In this document: positions 27,301 through 42,300 of the stretch, one piece after another
Position numbering within the stretch: position 1 is the stretch's first letter
Layout: each line of letters starts with the position of its first letter
The notes under the pieces: model-generated
The model's database searches: none
What the model saw: the letters and a program-made list of their open reading frames with translations, nothing else
What the model was told of the DNA's origin: nothing
DNA from: Desmodus rotundus
Taxonomy: Eukaryota; Chordata; Mammalia; Chiroptera; Phyllostomidae
Assembly: GCF_022682495.2 (NCBI RefSeq)
Contig: NC_071396.1
Coordinates: 18,845,735 to 18,909,734 of the forward strand
DNA length: 64,000 nucleotides
Reading direction: 5' to 3'
Made by a program: the position numbers and the translations under genes

Positions 27301-30300
27301 TGATAAAAAGTTTGCTTTTGGAAATCAACTTTGTTCATTGAGCTTAATGGTCTTTTTTCTACCTCTAGATTACAAAGCCATTTTTTGCAGCTGTATCAGA
27401 TGAAAAAGTTCAGCAGAAGCTTTTGCGCATGTTGTTTGACTTATCAGTGAACTGTAAAAATATACATTGTGCTCAGACTATTAGCAGTGTTTTCAAAGGG
27501 GTAAGTTGCAAATGGTTTATAATTTATTAATGTTTATTCTCTTCGAAGTAACACGTTTAAACATGTTCAAGCATTCTCCATTCTACAGTGCTTTTAGAAA
27601 GTCAAAGGTGACCGTCAACGAAATCACAGAAAATTTGGTCATACAGAAGTGCTTAATCAAAATGGGAAGTTTTCATCAGTGTTTTCAATGTATGAACTAT
27701 TTATGGTTTTAACCAAGTAGGGTGTGCGTGTTAGTTTGGGTTTTCCTTGTGTTGGGGCATCCGCCTGTTGTGCGCAGGGGTAAGAGTGCATGTGGGGCCT
27801 GGCATTCAGCTGGTCCCGCTTGCTGTGCCTAAGCTCAGGAGCTGTCTCAGGGAGCATGTGTGATGACACTGAGCTCCTGCTCGTTGGTTTAAAAGTACCC
27901 CGAAACCTGTGCATCAGAGTAACCGCCTAGTTTTTCTGTTCTGTGCTTTGTAGGAAAACACAGTCACAAAAGGATAAGAATATGGTAAAGTCTTAGTATC
28001 CTGATTTAGCATTTCTTGGAGTTTTAATATTATTTACTTAGATTTTTCAGATAAATTAAGTGAAACAAAGGTGCAGAGCACCATGTATTATATGCTTCTT
28101 TGTTTTTGTTTTTTACATCTTTACCCAGCTGTCCACATGTGGAACATTTCCAAAGGAATACACAAGAAGTTTTCAGGGTGTTTGTCTTTGGGGATCAGCC
28201 TGGGCTCTGGAGTCGTAGGGAGGCGTGAAAGGGAACTTAGACATTTTCATTGCGTCTCTTCTAATCACCGTTCACTGCTCTAATTTTATCCCATGCATTG
28301 TATCGTTAACATTTTTTTCTTCTTATTTCAGATTTCTGTTAACGCTGAACAAGTCAGGATAGAACTGGAGCCACCAGATAAAACTAAGTCCTTGGGCACC
28401 GTTCAGCAAACGAGGAGGCAGAAAATGCAGCAGAAGTAAGCTGTGATTGCAGGGAGCGCGTGCTGCTCCCGTCATCGTGCACGCGGGCCTCGAATGCTAA
28501 GAAACCGTTGATTTCCCATACCCATCAATTAGGCATAATCAGGTGTATTTTTTTCTTAGCACTGATAGTAATTCTTTTTCCAACTTGGTGTCATATCTGT
28601 TTCCCAGAAAATCACAAGACCTGGAATCTGCCCAGGAAGTTGGAAGTTCTTACTGGCAGAGGGTGACCCTCATCCTAGAATTACTGCAGCACAAAAAGAA
28701 GCTCAAAAACCCTCAGGTACTGATACCGACGCTTTTCAGCCTGCTGTCAAGGTAATGACCCTGCCTTTGGTCGAGGACAGGAGGGGATTCTAAGTCCTCC
28801 TCGTTCTACTGAACATTCTCTTTGCTTGCTTCACTGCTCTGTAAAGTTAAGAACTGCTGTTGTAAGAGTAAAAGAATGGTTGTAGGTGCCATTGCCAGTG
28901 CCCCGGACTAACTCCCGTCCTGCACTGTGTAGGAAATAACCACTCACTCACCTACTTCCCTTAACTTTCATGTGTGCGTGTATGTATTTAGGTTTTGTTT
29001 CTTTATCACATTTATTGGGGTGACGTTGGCTGATAAGATCGTGCGGGCAGTACGTGATCTCTGTGCTGTGTTGTGTGCCGACCACGTGTGTTTGGCCCCT
29101 GTTACCACCCCGCCAGCCCCCTTTTCTCTGGTAACCACCATGCTGTTTTCTGTGCCTGTGATTTCCAGTTTTATAATCCCGTGCATGAGTGCAATCACGT
29201 GGCGCTCAGCTTTTCTGTCTCACTGGCTTCTATTAGCACGGTGTTCTCAGGGTCCCTCTGTGTTGTTGTGTATGGCAGTATTTCATCTTCTTACGGCTTC
29301 CTGACTTTCAACGCCATGTCCCTGGAGCAGCACTGCTTGCATTTAAAGATTAGAGGGTGACACCCACTGTTTTCAGGTGTAAATTGTTAGGTAGATTAGC
29401 CATATCGCGTGGTGCCGTTGAACTGTGGGTGTGTTCTTTCATCTGAACGGCAGGGTGGTTCTGAAAGTCTGGACGGGTTGATGGAAGTGCGGTAGGGAGG
29501 AGAGGTAATCCGACCGGAGTGCCTGCCTGTATGAGAAGTTAGAGTTAGGAGTCTTCCCTCTCGTGTACAGCCTTGATGTTTGCTGTTGGTATTTTAGCCA
29601 TTCCTTACTTAATGTGTGTTCTGGGAAGGGGTCATTGGTACATCACTGATGTCGCACAACTTCCACATTCCATCATTTCTCTTCTGGTATCCCGCAGGTG
29701 TTTAGAACCTTTGCCGCCAGAGCAGGGAACCATGGAATACACCAAACAGTTAATTCTCAGCTGTTTGCTCAACATCTGCCAAAAACTCTCTCCAGACGGG
29801 GGGAGAATACCAAAAGGTACGTGTGGGTGTCGGTGCTGTGTTGGGGGGGAAGCTGGAGGAGTCGTCCACGTCGAGGAGAACAGTGCCCACCACTCAGAGG
29901 CAGCTTACTTCTCACCACTCTAGACGTTCTGGATGAGGAGAAGTTCAACGTGGAGTTGATCGTTCAGTGCATCCGCGTTTCAGAGATGCCTCAGACCCAT
30001 CACCATGCCCTTTTACTTCTGGGGACTGTGGCCGGAATATTTCCCGTAAGTACCTGTGGCAGAGGACGTCAGCAGACGTTTCTGCTGTCCGTGGACATGC
30101 ACGGGTGTTCACTGTTTGAGGCCAGTGGACTGGGGATCTCACAGTGCTGGTGGGCTCCCAGCCCTGCCTCTTACTAGCCGAGACGGATTCTGCTAAGCTT
30201 CGGTTCCTCTTTGTGAAGTGGGAGTTGACAGTATCCTGATCTCAGGGTGACAGTGAGGACACCTGGGCAGTTTAGTCATCCCTGAGCGCAGTGCCTGGCC

Positions 30301-33300
30301 CACGTCACGCTCTGATCGGTGGTGGAGTCTGTTGGGAAAAATTGCTGTCACCATCGGTCCTCAGACAGCTTTCAGCCAGTGACTTAAGAACATTCGTTTG
30401 ATTATGAGCTACCTCAGTTAAGGAGATTATGTCCCTCGAAGAAATACATCATTTAAAGAATTTTGGAGAGATCAACATTACTTTCATAGTGGAGATTTAT
30501 GTCAGAGGTTCTTAACCTGGGGTTCCCGTGAGTGTGAGGGGTCTTTTGATTTACTGAAATCATGTGCAAGGTGCTTGTGTGTGGGATTCTTTTTCCCTTG
30601 AAAGAAAGTCAGTAGCTCTCAGAGGGGATGATGATCCAGAAATGGTTGAGAATCACTGATATTTTTCCATTGTTTTTTATTGCAGTATAATTTGTGCCGT
30701 AAAATTCCCCCATTTAAAGTGTACAGTTCAGTGGTTTTACTCCGTTCACAAAGTTGTCACTGTCATAATGACCTGCTCTCAGAACAGTTCCATCGCCCAG
30801 CAGAGTGCAGTCCCTGTTCTCTCACCTCACCATTGTCTGTGAATGGAATCGTATCATACGTGGCCGTTTTGGTGTCAGGCTTCTTTCTCTTCGTTAGCGT
30901 GGTGTTTTCAAGGTTCATCTGTGTTGAAGCTTGAATCAGTATTCCTTTTGATGGCTGAATAGTATTTCATTTATGTGTCCACAAAGGGTATTTAAGCTGT
31001 TTCCACTTTTTGGCTGTTACGGTAAAATTATGTTGCTGAGGACATTTGTAAATGAGGTTTTGTGTGAAGTGGAATTGCTGGGTCATTTGCTAATTTTAAC
31101 TGAGACACTTCCAGACTGTTGTCCGAAGCAGCTGCACTGTTGTGCGCCCAGCAGCAGTGTGTGAGGTTCTGATTCCCGCACCCTCGCTCCTCTGTGTGGC
31201 CTGTCTCATTACAGTCCTCCCGGGGCATGTGACGGGGTGTCTGTGGGTTTTGCATTTCCCTGATGACTAACGACGTTGAGCATCTTTTCTTGGACTTACT
31301 GACTGTTCAAGTATCTTTGGGGAAATCTTTGCAAATCCTTTGCCCATTTTAAAACTGCATTATATCTCAGTGCTGACTTATAACGAGTCATTGACATTTG
31401 ATGTGTTTAAAATAGAAAATGTTGACAGATGTGTTTTCTTTCAGGATAAAGTTCTGCACAATATTATGTCCATTTTTACGTTTATGGGAGCCAGCGTCAT
31501 GCGTCTGGATGATACTTACAGTTTTCAAGTTATTAACAAGACGGTGAAAATGGTTATTCCAGCGCTGATTCAGGTAAGCTGTCTTTAGACCATCGTTAGC
31601 ATTATTTTTAAAGTTTTACATAGTGTGAAATTTGAGTAGTAGTAAATGAGTGCCATTTAAATGCCTTTCTGAAATTCTCAGGTATTTATGTCTCTTAAAT
31701 TTCAGATGGTGAAGCTAAGAAGTAATCTTGGAAATAATGTCTTTTCCAAGAATATAAATAAATGTGCATTCTACAAGGGTATAGCTGCAAAAGTATCTCG
31801 ACATTGTTCTGACAAAGTGAATTTGCATTTATTGTGCATTTCAGAACATTGCACATTTTGATAATTCTCTGGCGTAGGTAGATGAAGGTAAGAAGTTGTA
31901 TAGCTACAGCGGCAAAGTTGTTAATGTGCGATTTGACATTTGCCAAGCACTGTCTAAGAGCTGAGTGCTCAGAGAGGTGCGTGACATGTAGTCTCTGCCA
32001 GCAGAGAGTGGGCAGTTTGAAACTAAAAAGTGGCCTTGGAGATGAGAGAGGTTGGTCACTTACTTGAGTTTTCTGTTTACTTCCATTGTTGCTGGTCTTA
32101 CATCATTGATTAGCCATTCCAGAGATGACCGTATTTGGCACTGTCTCCTTTTAATCTTGGTATTAGATTGGTATTCTGTGTTGAACACGTCGGTGAGTTA
32201 GGACACATGTATATAAAAAAAGAAAAACAACTGTCCTGATTCTGTATCTGCTGCTAGAACATACAAGTGCGGAAGAGCCCAGACTAGGGGCCAGGCTGAC
32301 CCCAGAGCTCTAGAAGAAACAGTGTGACATGGGGCACACGAAGGGTAGCTTTGCCTGGCGAGGTGGCAGAGGTGACAGTGGCATGCGCAGAGGCACGGTC
32401 TGGGAACGGGCTTAGGGTGCAGAGACTGGAATGTGGGTGACTTGGAGGAGAGCAGAGAACGGAGACAGAAGGAGGGACGCCGGTTATACATTCATTCTTT
32501 TACTCAATGGACAGCTCTGTTGTAAACGCCAGTACCAGAGTAGAGTGGATTGAACTTGTTGTGAGAGAAGCGGGGCCGTTGTCCTTTCTGTGCTCTCAGT
32601 CTCAGTCGGACCCTTTCTTCCTAAGCACGGCACGACCCTGCCTGGGTCTTGCAGCTTCTCAGCCATCCGGAGAGCAGGCTTGCTCCCAGTGCCTGGCACT
32701 TGGTGTCTGCTTCCTGTTGCTGTCTTTCCACACCCATGGCTTGTTTCTGATGAGTCTCCTTTGGGGCAGGGCTCACGCTTTGTGTTCCCTTCAGGGTCCG
32801 ATAGTGCCTGGGATATAATTTATACTCATCGAATATTTACTGATCGGTCTTTGATTATGCGAATTCTTTTCGTAACTTGGCACACGTGAAGACTTGTCCT
32901 ATTCTCCTGAAGCCTGTTTTGTGGGGGGTTACTTGTTTCTACTCCCTAACCCTGCTCCCCACTCTGCAGTCTGATGGTGGAGACTCTGTAGAAGTCACGA
33001 GAAACGTGGAAAACATCGTGGTGAAAATTATGAATGTGTTTGTGGATGCTCTGCCCCACGTCCCAGAACACAGGCGACTGCCTGTCCTTGTTCAGCTTGT
33101 GGACACACTCGGCGCAGAAAGATTCCTCTGGGTTCTCCTCGTCTTACTCTTTGAACAGTACGTCACTAAAACAGTGCTGGCGGCCACCTATGGAGAAAAG
33201 GTCAGAATATAGGGTGGGGGATAAGAAAGAAATGATGAAGCTTCTCACACATTTTGTGACATTTTCCAGCTTAAGTAGGGTTGGCGGTGGTCAATGCGCA

Positions 33301-36300
33301 TTACTGAACAGCGCTTGATCAAAACACTTTTAAAGTGTCTTTGTCATTCTTTAAAGTAGTTGGCAGAACCCATGGCTCTGAGTTCCTCAGTAACAGCAGA
33401 CATCTCCCGGGGGTGCCTTGACTTTTCTGAGAAGCAGGCCTGGTGTTCCTGGGTGGTTCTGCTTTAAGCACAACAAAGTACAGCTGTAAAGTGATTACAC
33501 TGTGTCTCTTAAAAGTGGTTTTGAAGGCATTTCCCGGGGAAGGGGAGGCATGTCAGATCACTGAAATGAGTGAGACGCAGGTGATCGCCTTGAATAGCCC
33601 TGTTGGGATAGACGGGCATGGGGCCCAGGGTTCAGGGCTGATTTTAGGAGACTTCAATGGTCTGGACCCGCTCTCTGTAACGCGGCGTGCCCAGGCTGCC
33701 GGGAATCACAGTGCAGGCTCTCCTGGCCGTACGCCCCTGGAAGTCTCACAAATGGGCTGTTTGTTGCTCATTCCTCTGGTGATACTTGTGACCATAGGCA
33801 GTGACTTCGTGTGTTCAGAAATGTTTTTAACACGTTTCCCTTATTTGTACTTACTGACAAATTTGGTAGGCTCAGTGTTACTACCTGTGTCTCTTCTCTA
33901 CACAGGACGCTATTTTAGAGGCAGACACTGAGTTTTGGGTTTCAGTGTGCTGTGAATTTAGTGTCCAGCATCAGATACAGAGCTTGATGAATGTCCTCCA
34001 GTACCTGACACAGCTGCCAGAGGAAAAGGAAGGTGAGTGTGCATGCAGAGTAGTGACTGTTCAGCTTGAGAGCTCGGGAGAAGCAGAAACCCCGAAATCC
34101 TGATCCTTAGAACCCCGACGGCGCCTTGAGGAGGAATATTTTAAAGGGAGTTAATAACTTTTCATTTGTGTGTATGACTGTGCACGTTCTCAGGTCTTTA
34201 CGGGAAGAAAAGGTAAGTAGCATACTTCAGGAGGGTGTCTGCTGGCCCTCCCTCAGACACTGGCGTCGGTAGCTGTTGGCCTTTGCGCTGGTGTGTTGGC
34301 TGAGGGGTGTTACAAGTGTCCAGGATGAGTTATGGTAAAATGACGTCAGGTTACCAGGCCCTCTTAGCTGACTCGTAGCTTCCCTTTAAAATACCTGTGA
34401 AGACATTTACAGGAAGAAAAGCAGATGGCTACCACAGCAGCGGTAACTGACTGTGAAAATTCTGCTGTGTGCAGGGGACTGCAGGATCATCTACAGCCCC
34501 AGCGATGCTGGCTGGATGTGTCGCATGTTCTTGGTTCTCTGCCCTTTGGAGCAGAGCAGCAGGGTGCTTCCAAACAAGGGTCTAAGGACACTTTGGTGAC
34601 TGGTTTCTTGCGGCCAGCCCTTGGCCCTGTGTTCCCTGCTTGGCCAGGCAGTGACTCGCCTGTCTTACAGTCGGCTCAGGGACAGAAGGGAAGGAGTCTG
34701 GACAACTCTGTGTGGTGGTGACATGCTAAGGAAGAAGTGGCCATGTTGAGTCATCCCGGGACAGTGGATTTTAAGGAACCCACCCTGGACCCCAGCCACT
34801 GCACCCCAACCCTTCCTCCTTCAGTCCTCACCGGAGGATGTGTTTGGCGATTTTACAGACAGAGGAAGTGGGGGAGAGACACACTGAGTGGTAGCCTCCC
34901 ATTTGCCCCCAACCAGGGGTCGGACCCAGCACTTTTGGTGTACGGGATGACCCTCCAACCAATGACACCTCCTGGCCCGGGCCCAGCGCATTTATATTAC
35001 ATCCATTTGACATGGGGTTCTACAAGGTGCTAGGACGTCTTCCACATTTTAGAAATAAAAGTTAAAGACTTCAATCTGCTGTGGCCACCAAGAAAGTTCC
35101 TCTGAGGCTTCAGAGATTGAGTGTGGAGCCAACAGTTACAGACTCCTTTGATAGTATTTCTGTCTTCCGTTTGCTTGTCTCCTCACCTTGGTTTTTCCTT
35201 CATTTCTCGTGGTAACTATATTCATGTCTTTCACTAGTTTAGAAGAGGGAAAGCGGGTGTAGTAGAAAAACAAATATCTTTCTGAAATCTGTATCCCACT
35301 TGTATCTGCACTGAAGATGCTCATGGAAGATGGGTGTGCTCACTGGTTTCGCTGCTCTTTTTCAGAAACCGTTCCCAAAGCTGTGCCCAAGCAGAGCGAA
35401 TCACAAGGGGACACGCTCCAGGTGTTTCACGTGGACACCCACACCAGCAAGCAGCTGCGGCATTTTAAGTTCTTGTCAGTGTCCTTCCTGTCCCAGCTCC
35501 TGGCTTCCAGTCATTTTATCCGAAAGGTGGTGTGTTCTTTCAGTATGTTTGTGATACAGTGATTTTGCTTTTTCTAAAGCAACAGTGCTTTAAATTAGGC
35601 CAATATCATGAAAACATGAGGCATGCCTTTTAAGATGATAGGAAAATAGTACAGATCACCGTGAAAAACCGTTCGGCACAGTCTGCTAAGGTTGTGTTTC
35701 CATGCCCTTGATGCCTCAGTAACTGTGCTTAAGCGGCAGACACCCACAGAAATGCACGGCCGTGCACCGGGCGACGTCTAGGAATGTGCACGGGAGCCCA
35801 GAACTGGCAACCTCCGAGTGTCTAACACAAACACACTGATGAAGTGTCGTCATAAAGGGACACACAAGGGTGAACCTCAGTGACATGCCATCTGCCGACC
35901 CTCAACAACATGACATTGAGGGAAAGAGGACAGACACAGACAGTGCATCCTCTGGTTCTAGTTCAAAAGCAGCAAAGCAGCTGTGTGGCTTAGAAGGAAG
36001 GGCGGTGTTTGTGCGGGGCAGGAGGGTCTGAGGCTCCGGGACATGCCGCTCCTCACCTGAAGCAGTGAGCTCTGTGCGTGGGACTTGTGCACCTTTCTGT
36101 GTGTGTGTGAATCCTCGAACAGTGAGCAAAAGGAGGAGACACAGAAAGTAAATGAGGGACTAAAGAAACAGCGAGCGGAAGGAGGATGGTGACCAGGAAC
36201 ACAGAGCAGCGCCACAGAGGACATCTGTGTTAGGTGTTGCTGGTACCTCCTGAGCAGGTCAGGGGGAAACCACGAGCGCTGAGGTGTCACAGTTTCAGGG

Positions 36301-39300
36301 ACCCATTGCTACCTGGGACTTAACGAAGAGCAGCCCTCTCAGCCTGACAAGGTGGGTGGAACTCCTCAGCCAGAGAGAGCCATCAACACCTACCATTGCC
36401 TTGAACTTCACGATGGATGTCAGCGCTTGCCAGGTCCAGTCTGGAGCAGGGCTGCCCTCTGTTTTTGCTGCTTTTTGGAAAAAGAAAAAGTGTAAGAATC
36501 AGAAAAGATATTAAAAACTCAGAGAACTAACTTCAGCAAGCTTGCTTTAAGGGGCGTAGGCACTGCTCTGTCAGGCAGGCGTGCCAAGCACAGTGGTCGT
36601 CGGGCACCTCAGCGGGACTGAGAGTGGGCCCGGGCACCCTGGCGTTTCCGTGAGAAATGGCACGTGTGTCACAGAGCAGAGGGCAGAGACCCCCCTCCAA
36701 CCCCCACCACTGGCACGATTTATTCTCTGTGGGGAAAAAAGACGATCTCACACCGTAAACAAAGGACAGTTTTATGCAGATTAAAAACTTCAGCGTGAAA
36801 AAGAATATTTAGAACTGTGAGAAGAAAATCGGGGACTATCACAGTGACCAGAGAGTAGAGAAGGGTTTCTTAAAAACTTCAGCTCAACAGAGAACCCCCA
36901 TAAACACAACGAAGTGAAAGTCACTAAGAGAAGAGTGCTGTGTATCGATCCAAAAGCATCGGTTTCCTTCATAGCCGCTGGCAGAGCATATGCGTTCACC
37001 CAGACGCATTCTCACACGGCCAGTAAAGGCACGGAAAAGCCGCCTCCCTGGTAGGAAGACTAGTGTGGGTTAAATGAGATGCCACCGTGACATCCTGTTC
37101 ATAGTAAGAGGCGGCGAGGCTGTGGGGACACAGGCATTTCTGTGCACAGGGCTGGGTGCTGAGTCTGAAAGCTTGGCCAGGTCCAGCCACGTGGCAGGTG
37201 CTCAGTTCCCTCTCTCAGGTGTATGCGCTACAAAACCTTGCCTAGACGCTCAAGGAGACAAAAACGCTCTTGTATAGCATTGTTACGAAAGAAAGGACGT
37301 AAGTTAAATGTCTGCAAACAGCTGAATGAATAAAAAAGCTGTATATACACAGCATACTGCATGCACTTAAAGTGAGTGAACAAGAGCAGCCTGAGTCACG
37401 TAAATAGGTCTCAGAAGTCCAGTATTCCCAGAAGAGCAGGTTGCTGACCGCAGACTCAGGTTTGTGGGGAGAACGGGGTTAGGGAGCCATCCACAGGGAA
37501 CCAGAGTTTTACTTATAATAGGTCGTCTTACAATTGGGTAAGAGCTAAAGAAAGATTGGTCTTTTGTATTTGGTATCTATAAATGATAATGGATTGCTTG
37601 CTATACTCTTTTGATCTTTGTTGTACCTTATGAATATTAAAAGTACCTATAGAAATAATTAATGGTACGCAATATGGTAGGGAAAATAGGGTTACTATAG
37701 TATGATGGGGAGATCAGAACTTGACTAAATTATAATGTCGGCAAACAGGTGCGGTGGGGAGTGTGAATTGAATAGTGTTCGAATACAGGTGGCAAACACA
37801 AGGCCCGCAGGCCAAAGCCAGCCCTGCACCTTGTTTTATCTGGCCCTGCACCTTGTTTCTACCTGGCAGTAGGCCTGAACTGTCCCTAGTTACACTTACA
37901 CAGTCCTAAAATTATATTCAGTCCTTCGAAGGCAACCGCGAGGCTGACGGGACCTCTGGTGAAAATTGTTTTGGCATCCTCGGGTTAGACGTTTCATACT
38001 TCAGGTGATTTTCTGTTACCAGCGTCCATACTGCTCTAACGATGCCTTCTCTAAAAACCAGGTAGTTGAGAGTGGCGGCCCTCAAGTTTTAAAAGGCCTC
38101 GAACAGAGGTATGTTACTTTTCCCTTTTCAATTCTTACTTGGAAATAGTTTCAAACTTGCCAGAAAGCTGGAAGAAGAGCACCCAGCACTCTCAGGCGCC
38201 CCCTGTGTTTCAGATTGCTGGAAGCAGTCCTCGGCTACATCAACGCTGTCGCGCAGTCCGTGGAGAAGAACGCGGACCAGCTCACTGGCAAATTCTGGCG
38301 AGCGCTGCTTAGCAAAGCTTATGACGTGCTGGACAAGGTGGGTCGCGTTTCTCCCCATCTTGTGTGCTTCGTTGTTGTTTTTATGTCATTGTGAAATGAT
38401 TTACCACAGCTTTACTTGAAGAATATGGCTTTCCTTTAACCATGGCTTCTCTTAATATAATGCAGCTCAGGTTTTTCTTGGAAAAGAAGTTCTTGATGAC
38501 CAGAAATAAACTGGTCAGGAGGACAGTTGTTTCCCAAGCGAGTATGTGAGCATGTGCCTCGATAAAGACCATGCTCTTACCGTTCAGTCACGTCATACAA
38601 TATAATGTTGCACTTGGTTCAAGGAGAATGAGAGGAAAGCACCTGCCAGGGAGAGCCTGGGGTCTCTGGGAGGTGTCGCTGGCCTCAACACCAGGACCAC
38701 AGCTCCACGCCTGCTGGAGCACTTGGCTGCACGGCACCCAGCAGTTCACTCAGTCTCAGCATCAGTTCTTTTTGTTATTTTTGTAAGTAAATGGGATCAG
38801 TCGTGCGTACCTGAAAGGTTAGTGGAAGAAATAAATGAGAAAGTGCGCTTGAAAATGCCTGGCTCCTGGAAGGTACACAGTGAACAGAAGTCTATCAATT
38901 TGAGTCCATCTTCCCCTTTTCCTAATTTCTGCCATTGTTAATGTTACGCTGATCTCTAGGTCAATGCCTTGCTGCCCACAGAAACATTCATTCCTGTGAT
39001 GAGAGGGCTGCTGGATCACCCGCTGCCGTCCGTGCGCCGGAAAGCAATGGATCTGCTGAACAACAAGCTCCAGCAGAAAGTGTCCTGGAAGAAGAAGACA
39101 GTAAGTGAAGACGGGATGTCAGACCCCTTCACCTTCTGTGCTCTTTCCTAGCTGCGTTATGTCCCCTTCACTTTCTCCGTGGGACACTGTACATGAGCAG
39201 GTGGTTACCTGAACATAGTGCTGTGACACGAATGTTTTCAGATGGGGTAGCACTTCTAACAGGAGTGTGTTACAACCGCTTCAGAATGGAATCCAGCCCT

Positions 39301-42300
39301 CATGGAATACTCGTGTAATACGGGCCGGACCGTCCTTAGTTGGCTAGGATAGCTCTAGTGCACTCTCCGTCCCAACCAGGAGGCATCTTGTAGGAATCAG
39401 AAACCGGTCATGAAGACAGGCGTTGGCTTAGTGGTCAGTCCATCAGTTGGAGGACGTTACTGATGTGTAACCCATTGGCTGCGGGCCTCTCCGCCTGGCC
39501 CTCATTTGGGCGGCGTCAAGCAGGAGCAGTGGAAAGTGGACTGACAGTGTTTTTGCAGCTTTAATTGGGAATTTTGTCTGTTCTCTTCAGGTGTTCCATT
39601 TCCTAAACCTGGTTCCAGTCCTTCTGGCCATCGTGCAGCGTAAGAAAAAGGGGGCAGAAGAGCAAGCGGTAAACAGACAGACGGCTTTGTTTACACTGAA
39701 GCTTTTATGCAAGAATTTTGGTGCAGAAAACCCAGAGCCTTTTGTCCCAGTGCTGAACACTGCGGTGAGACTGATTGCCCCCGAAAAGAGGGACGAGAAG
39801 AACGTCTTGGGCAGTGCCCTGGTGTGCGTGGCAGAGGTGGCCTCCACCCTGGGGGCCCTGGCCATCCCCCAGCTCCCCAGGTATGCGGGCCCAGGCAGAA
39901 GCCCTCACCCCGGGGTTCTGGTACAGACTGGAAGACAACACCTGAGTGACTTTGTTTTCTCTAAGTGGAAGTTAGAGAAAAGATGGATCTTCAAAGAGAA
40001 AAGCACAAAATTCTCACCTTTGTGATGTTCCTTGTCCCCGGTTTGCACTGCATGTTGACCAGCTGTAATTCGGGAGCAGCAGGCGAAGCTCCTGTGGTTG
40101 GGCTGTCCTGTTGGGCACAAGAGAGGTGCCTCTGGCTCTCTCTGTGGCCCTGGTAGAGACTGGCTGTGCAGATTTCGTTGTGCTTTCTGTGAACCCAAGA
40201 GAGTCCCCTGCTGGGGGGATTCTGTGGGACAGAACTCGGAAGGCTCTTTGCGCAGTGCCTGACGCAGAGCAAGTGCGGGGTCAGTGCCGCTGGCCCCAGG
40301 AGACGGGCAGAGGGTGCTCTGTTGGCCCTGCTGCACGCAGTGATGTTGTGGGGCCCCGGGGTTGGACTTTCTGTAGCGAGTTGTTCTCCACTCTCCACTC
40401 TGTTCCTGCCCAAAGTTCCTCCGGACCTTGTTCTTTGTCTCTAGCCTGATGCCTTCGCTGCTGACGACACTGAAAAACACCAGTGAGCTGGCCTCAGGGG
40501 AGGTCTACCTGCTCAGCGCTCTGGCGGCCCTGCAGAAGGTGGTAGAGACTCTCCCCAACTTCGTCAGCCCCTACCTGGAAGGTGTTCTGTCGCAGGTGAG
40601 CCACGGTGACCACAGCAAGCTACTCGGGGTAGTAGGCAAAAGGGGAAAATTACAAACTGAATGGTTTTATTTGTTCTTTACATTTTTAGTTTCTGTTTGG
40701 CAGGAAGGTGGTTCTTCCTGAGAGAAGTGCTTGTTGTCCCTAAATGTGTGCTTGTTGTCTCTTCACTTGTCATTCCTCCTGCTTAACCCTGACACAGATG
40801 TGGTAGCACTTTGTCATGCGGCCCGTGTGTCTTGAATTTGCACAGTGTAGTTTACTGGGTTTTGTCCTTGAGGTCTTTGGGGTTGAGCTGGCAGAGCTGC
40901 CTTTATCACTTCTTATAGGAACTGGTGAAACGGGCCATGTGTGTTCCCAGTGCTGGAAGGCGCCTGTGCTGAAGAGCAGGGGCCGCTTGTACAGACAGTG
41001 GGCAGGTGGGGTTCTCAGTGGAAATCGCCGGAGCAGGGCCGCTGGGGCTGTTCTGTTGAGCACTTGCCTTTCTTGACGTTGGGAGCCCGCGCTGCCTTGA
41101 TGGGAAGGACTTGACCAACCCGCAGATGCTGCAGACTGCTTGAAATTCACAGAAAGGGTGCTCTGCCTCTGGGGAGCTCTGTGGTTCTGTTCGCAAGGGA
41201 GAACTTGACTCTTCACATGGTGTCTGGATTCCTGTCCTCTGAGAACATCTACACCTGGGGGCTCTGTGTCCTCGCAACATTGATTCCCCCTCCCCCTCCC
41301 TGACTCCCAGTTGGGAAAGTAGCATCTTTCCATTTTCGCCCGGAGACTGTCAGGGTTGGGCTGGACAGGAACCCTCTGAGCGTACCAGCACCGAGGCCTT
41401 CTCGGTCACGAGCGTTTGGGCTGACTCCCTGCCGCACCATCGGGATTTCTGTGCGTGGGTCAGACGGTCTCCCCGAGCATCTGTAGAGGCCTTACCACTG
41501 TTTTCATGTCTCTGCAGGTGATTCATTTGGAGAAAATCACGAGTGAAATGGGTGCAGCCTCCCAGGCTAATGTCCGCCTCGCCTCCCTTAAAAAGACACT
41601 GGCCACCACTTTGTCACCCCGTGTCCTGCTACCAGCCATCAACAAAACATACAAGCAAATCCAGAAGCACTGGCAGGTTAGGGGACATCGGGTTTTAGTC
41701 TTTGGGGAAGGAAGGCATGGCGCTGAAACTCGCAGTTTCTCTCTGTGAACTCTGTGGCTATTACACACTGGCGGGTCTCTGCTGTCTCACTGTAGAGCCA
41801 CACGGGCCCATTCATGAGCATCCTGCAGGAGCACATTGGGGTCATGAAGAAGGACGAGCTTGCCTCCCATCAGTCTCAGCTCACCACGTTTTTCCTGGAG
41901 GCCTTGGACTTACGAGCTCAGCACCCTGAGGTCAGCTTATTTCCACTCCTCCAAATCCTACACTTGTCTGCTGAGGGCCAGAGAAAAACTGGGTGTGTGA
42001 CCAAAATTATCTAGAACTAGAAGTCAGAACTCTGCCCATTGAGTCACCCCGTTTTTTTTTTCAGAGTGATCTGGAACAAGTTGGAAAAACAGAAAGTTGT
42101 ATCATCGACTGTCTGGTAGCTATGGTTGTAAAACTTTCTGAAGTAACGTTCAGACCCCTGTTTTTCAAGGTAAGCTTCCTTTTTCCACGTCTCCTTTGCA
42201 CTCGCGTGAGCAACAAGATGCGTGCAACCAAGTCCTGGGACTTTATCTTTCTAGCTGTTCGACTGGGCTAAGACAGAGGATGCCCCAAGGGACAGACAGT

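Larger units (their letters stand above)
35527..38061 (+). other. HEATR1 intron after window exon 30
   Basis: A 2.5-kb intron made largely of old L1 pieces (35,720-36,130 and 36,770-37,450) and a hAT-like GC-rich stretch at 37,785-37,950. The piece 36,140-36,760 is not identified. Confidence 0.6.

Noticed and set aside
39905..40480. 191-codon minus-strand open frame
   Set aside because: It mostly spans a HEATR1 intron and overlaps the start of the next exon in antisense; no independent support.
40770..41333. 187-codon minus-strand open frame in an intron
   Set aside because: GC-rich intron sequence; no domain, low-complexity composition, and no homology that I recognise.
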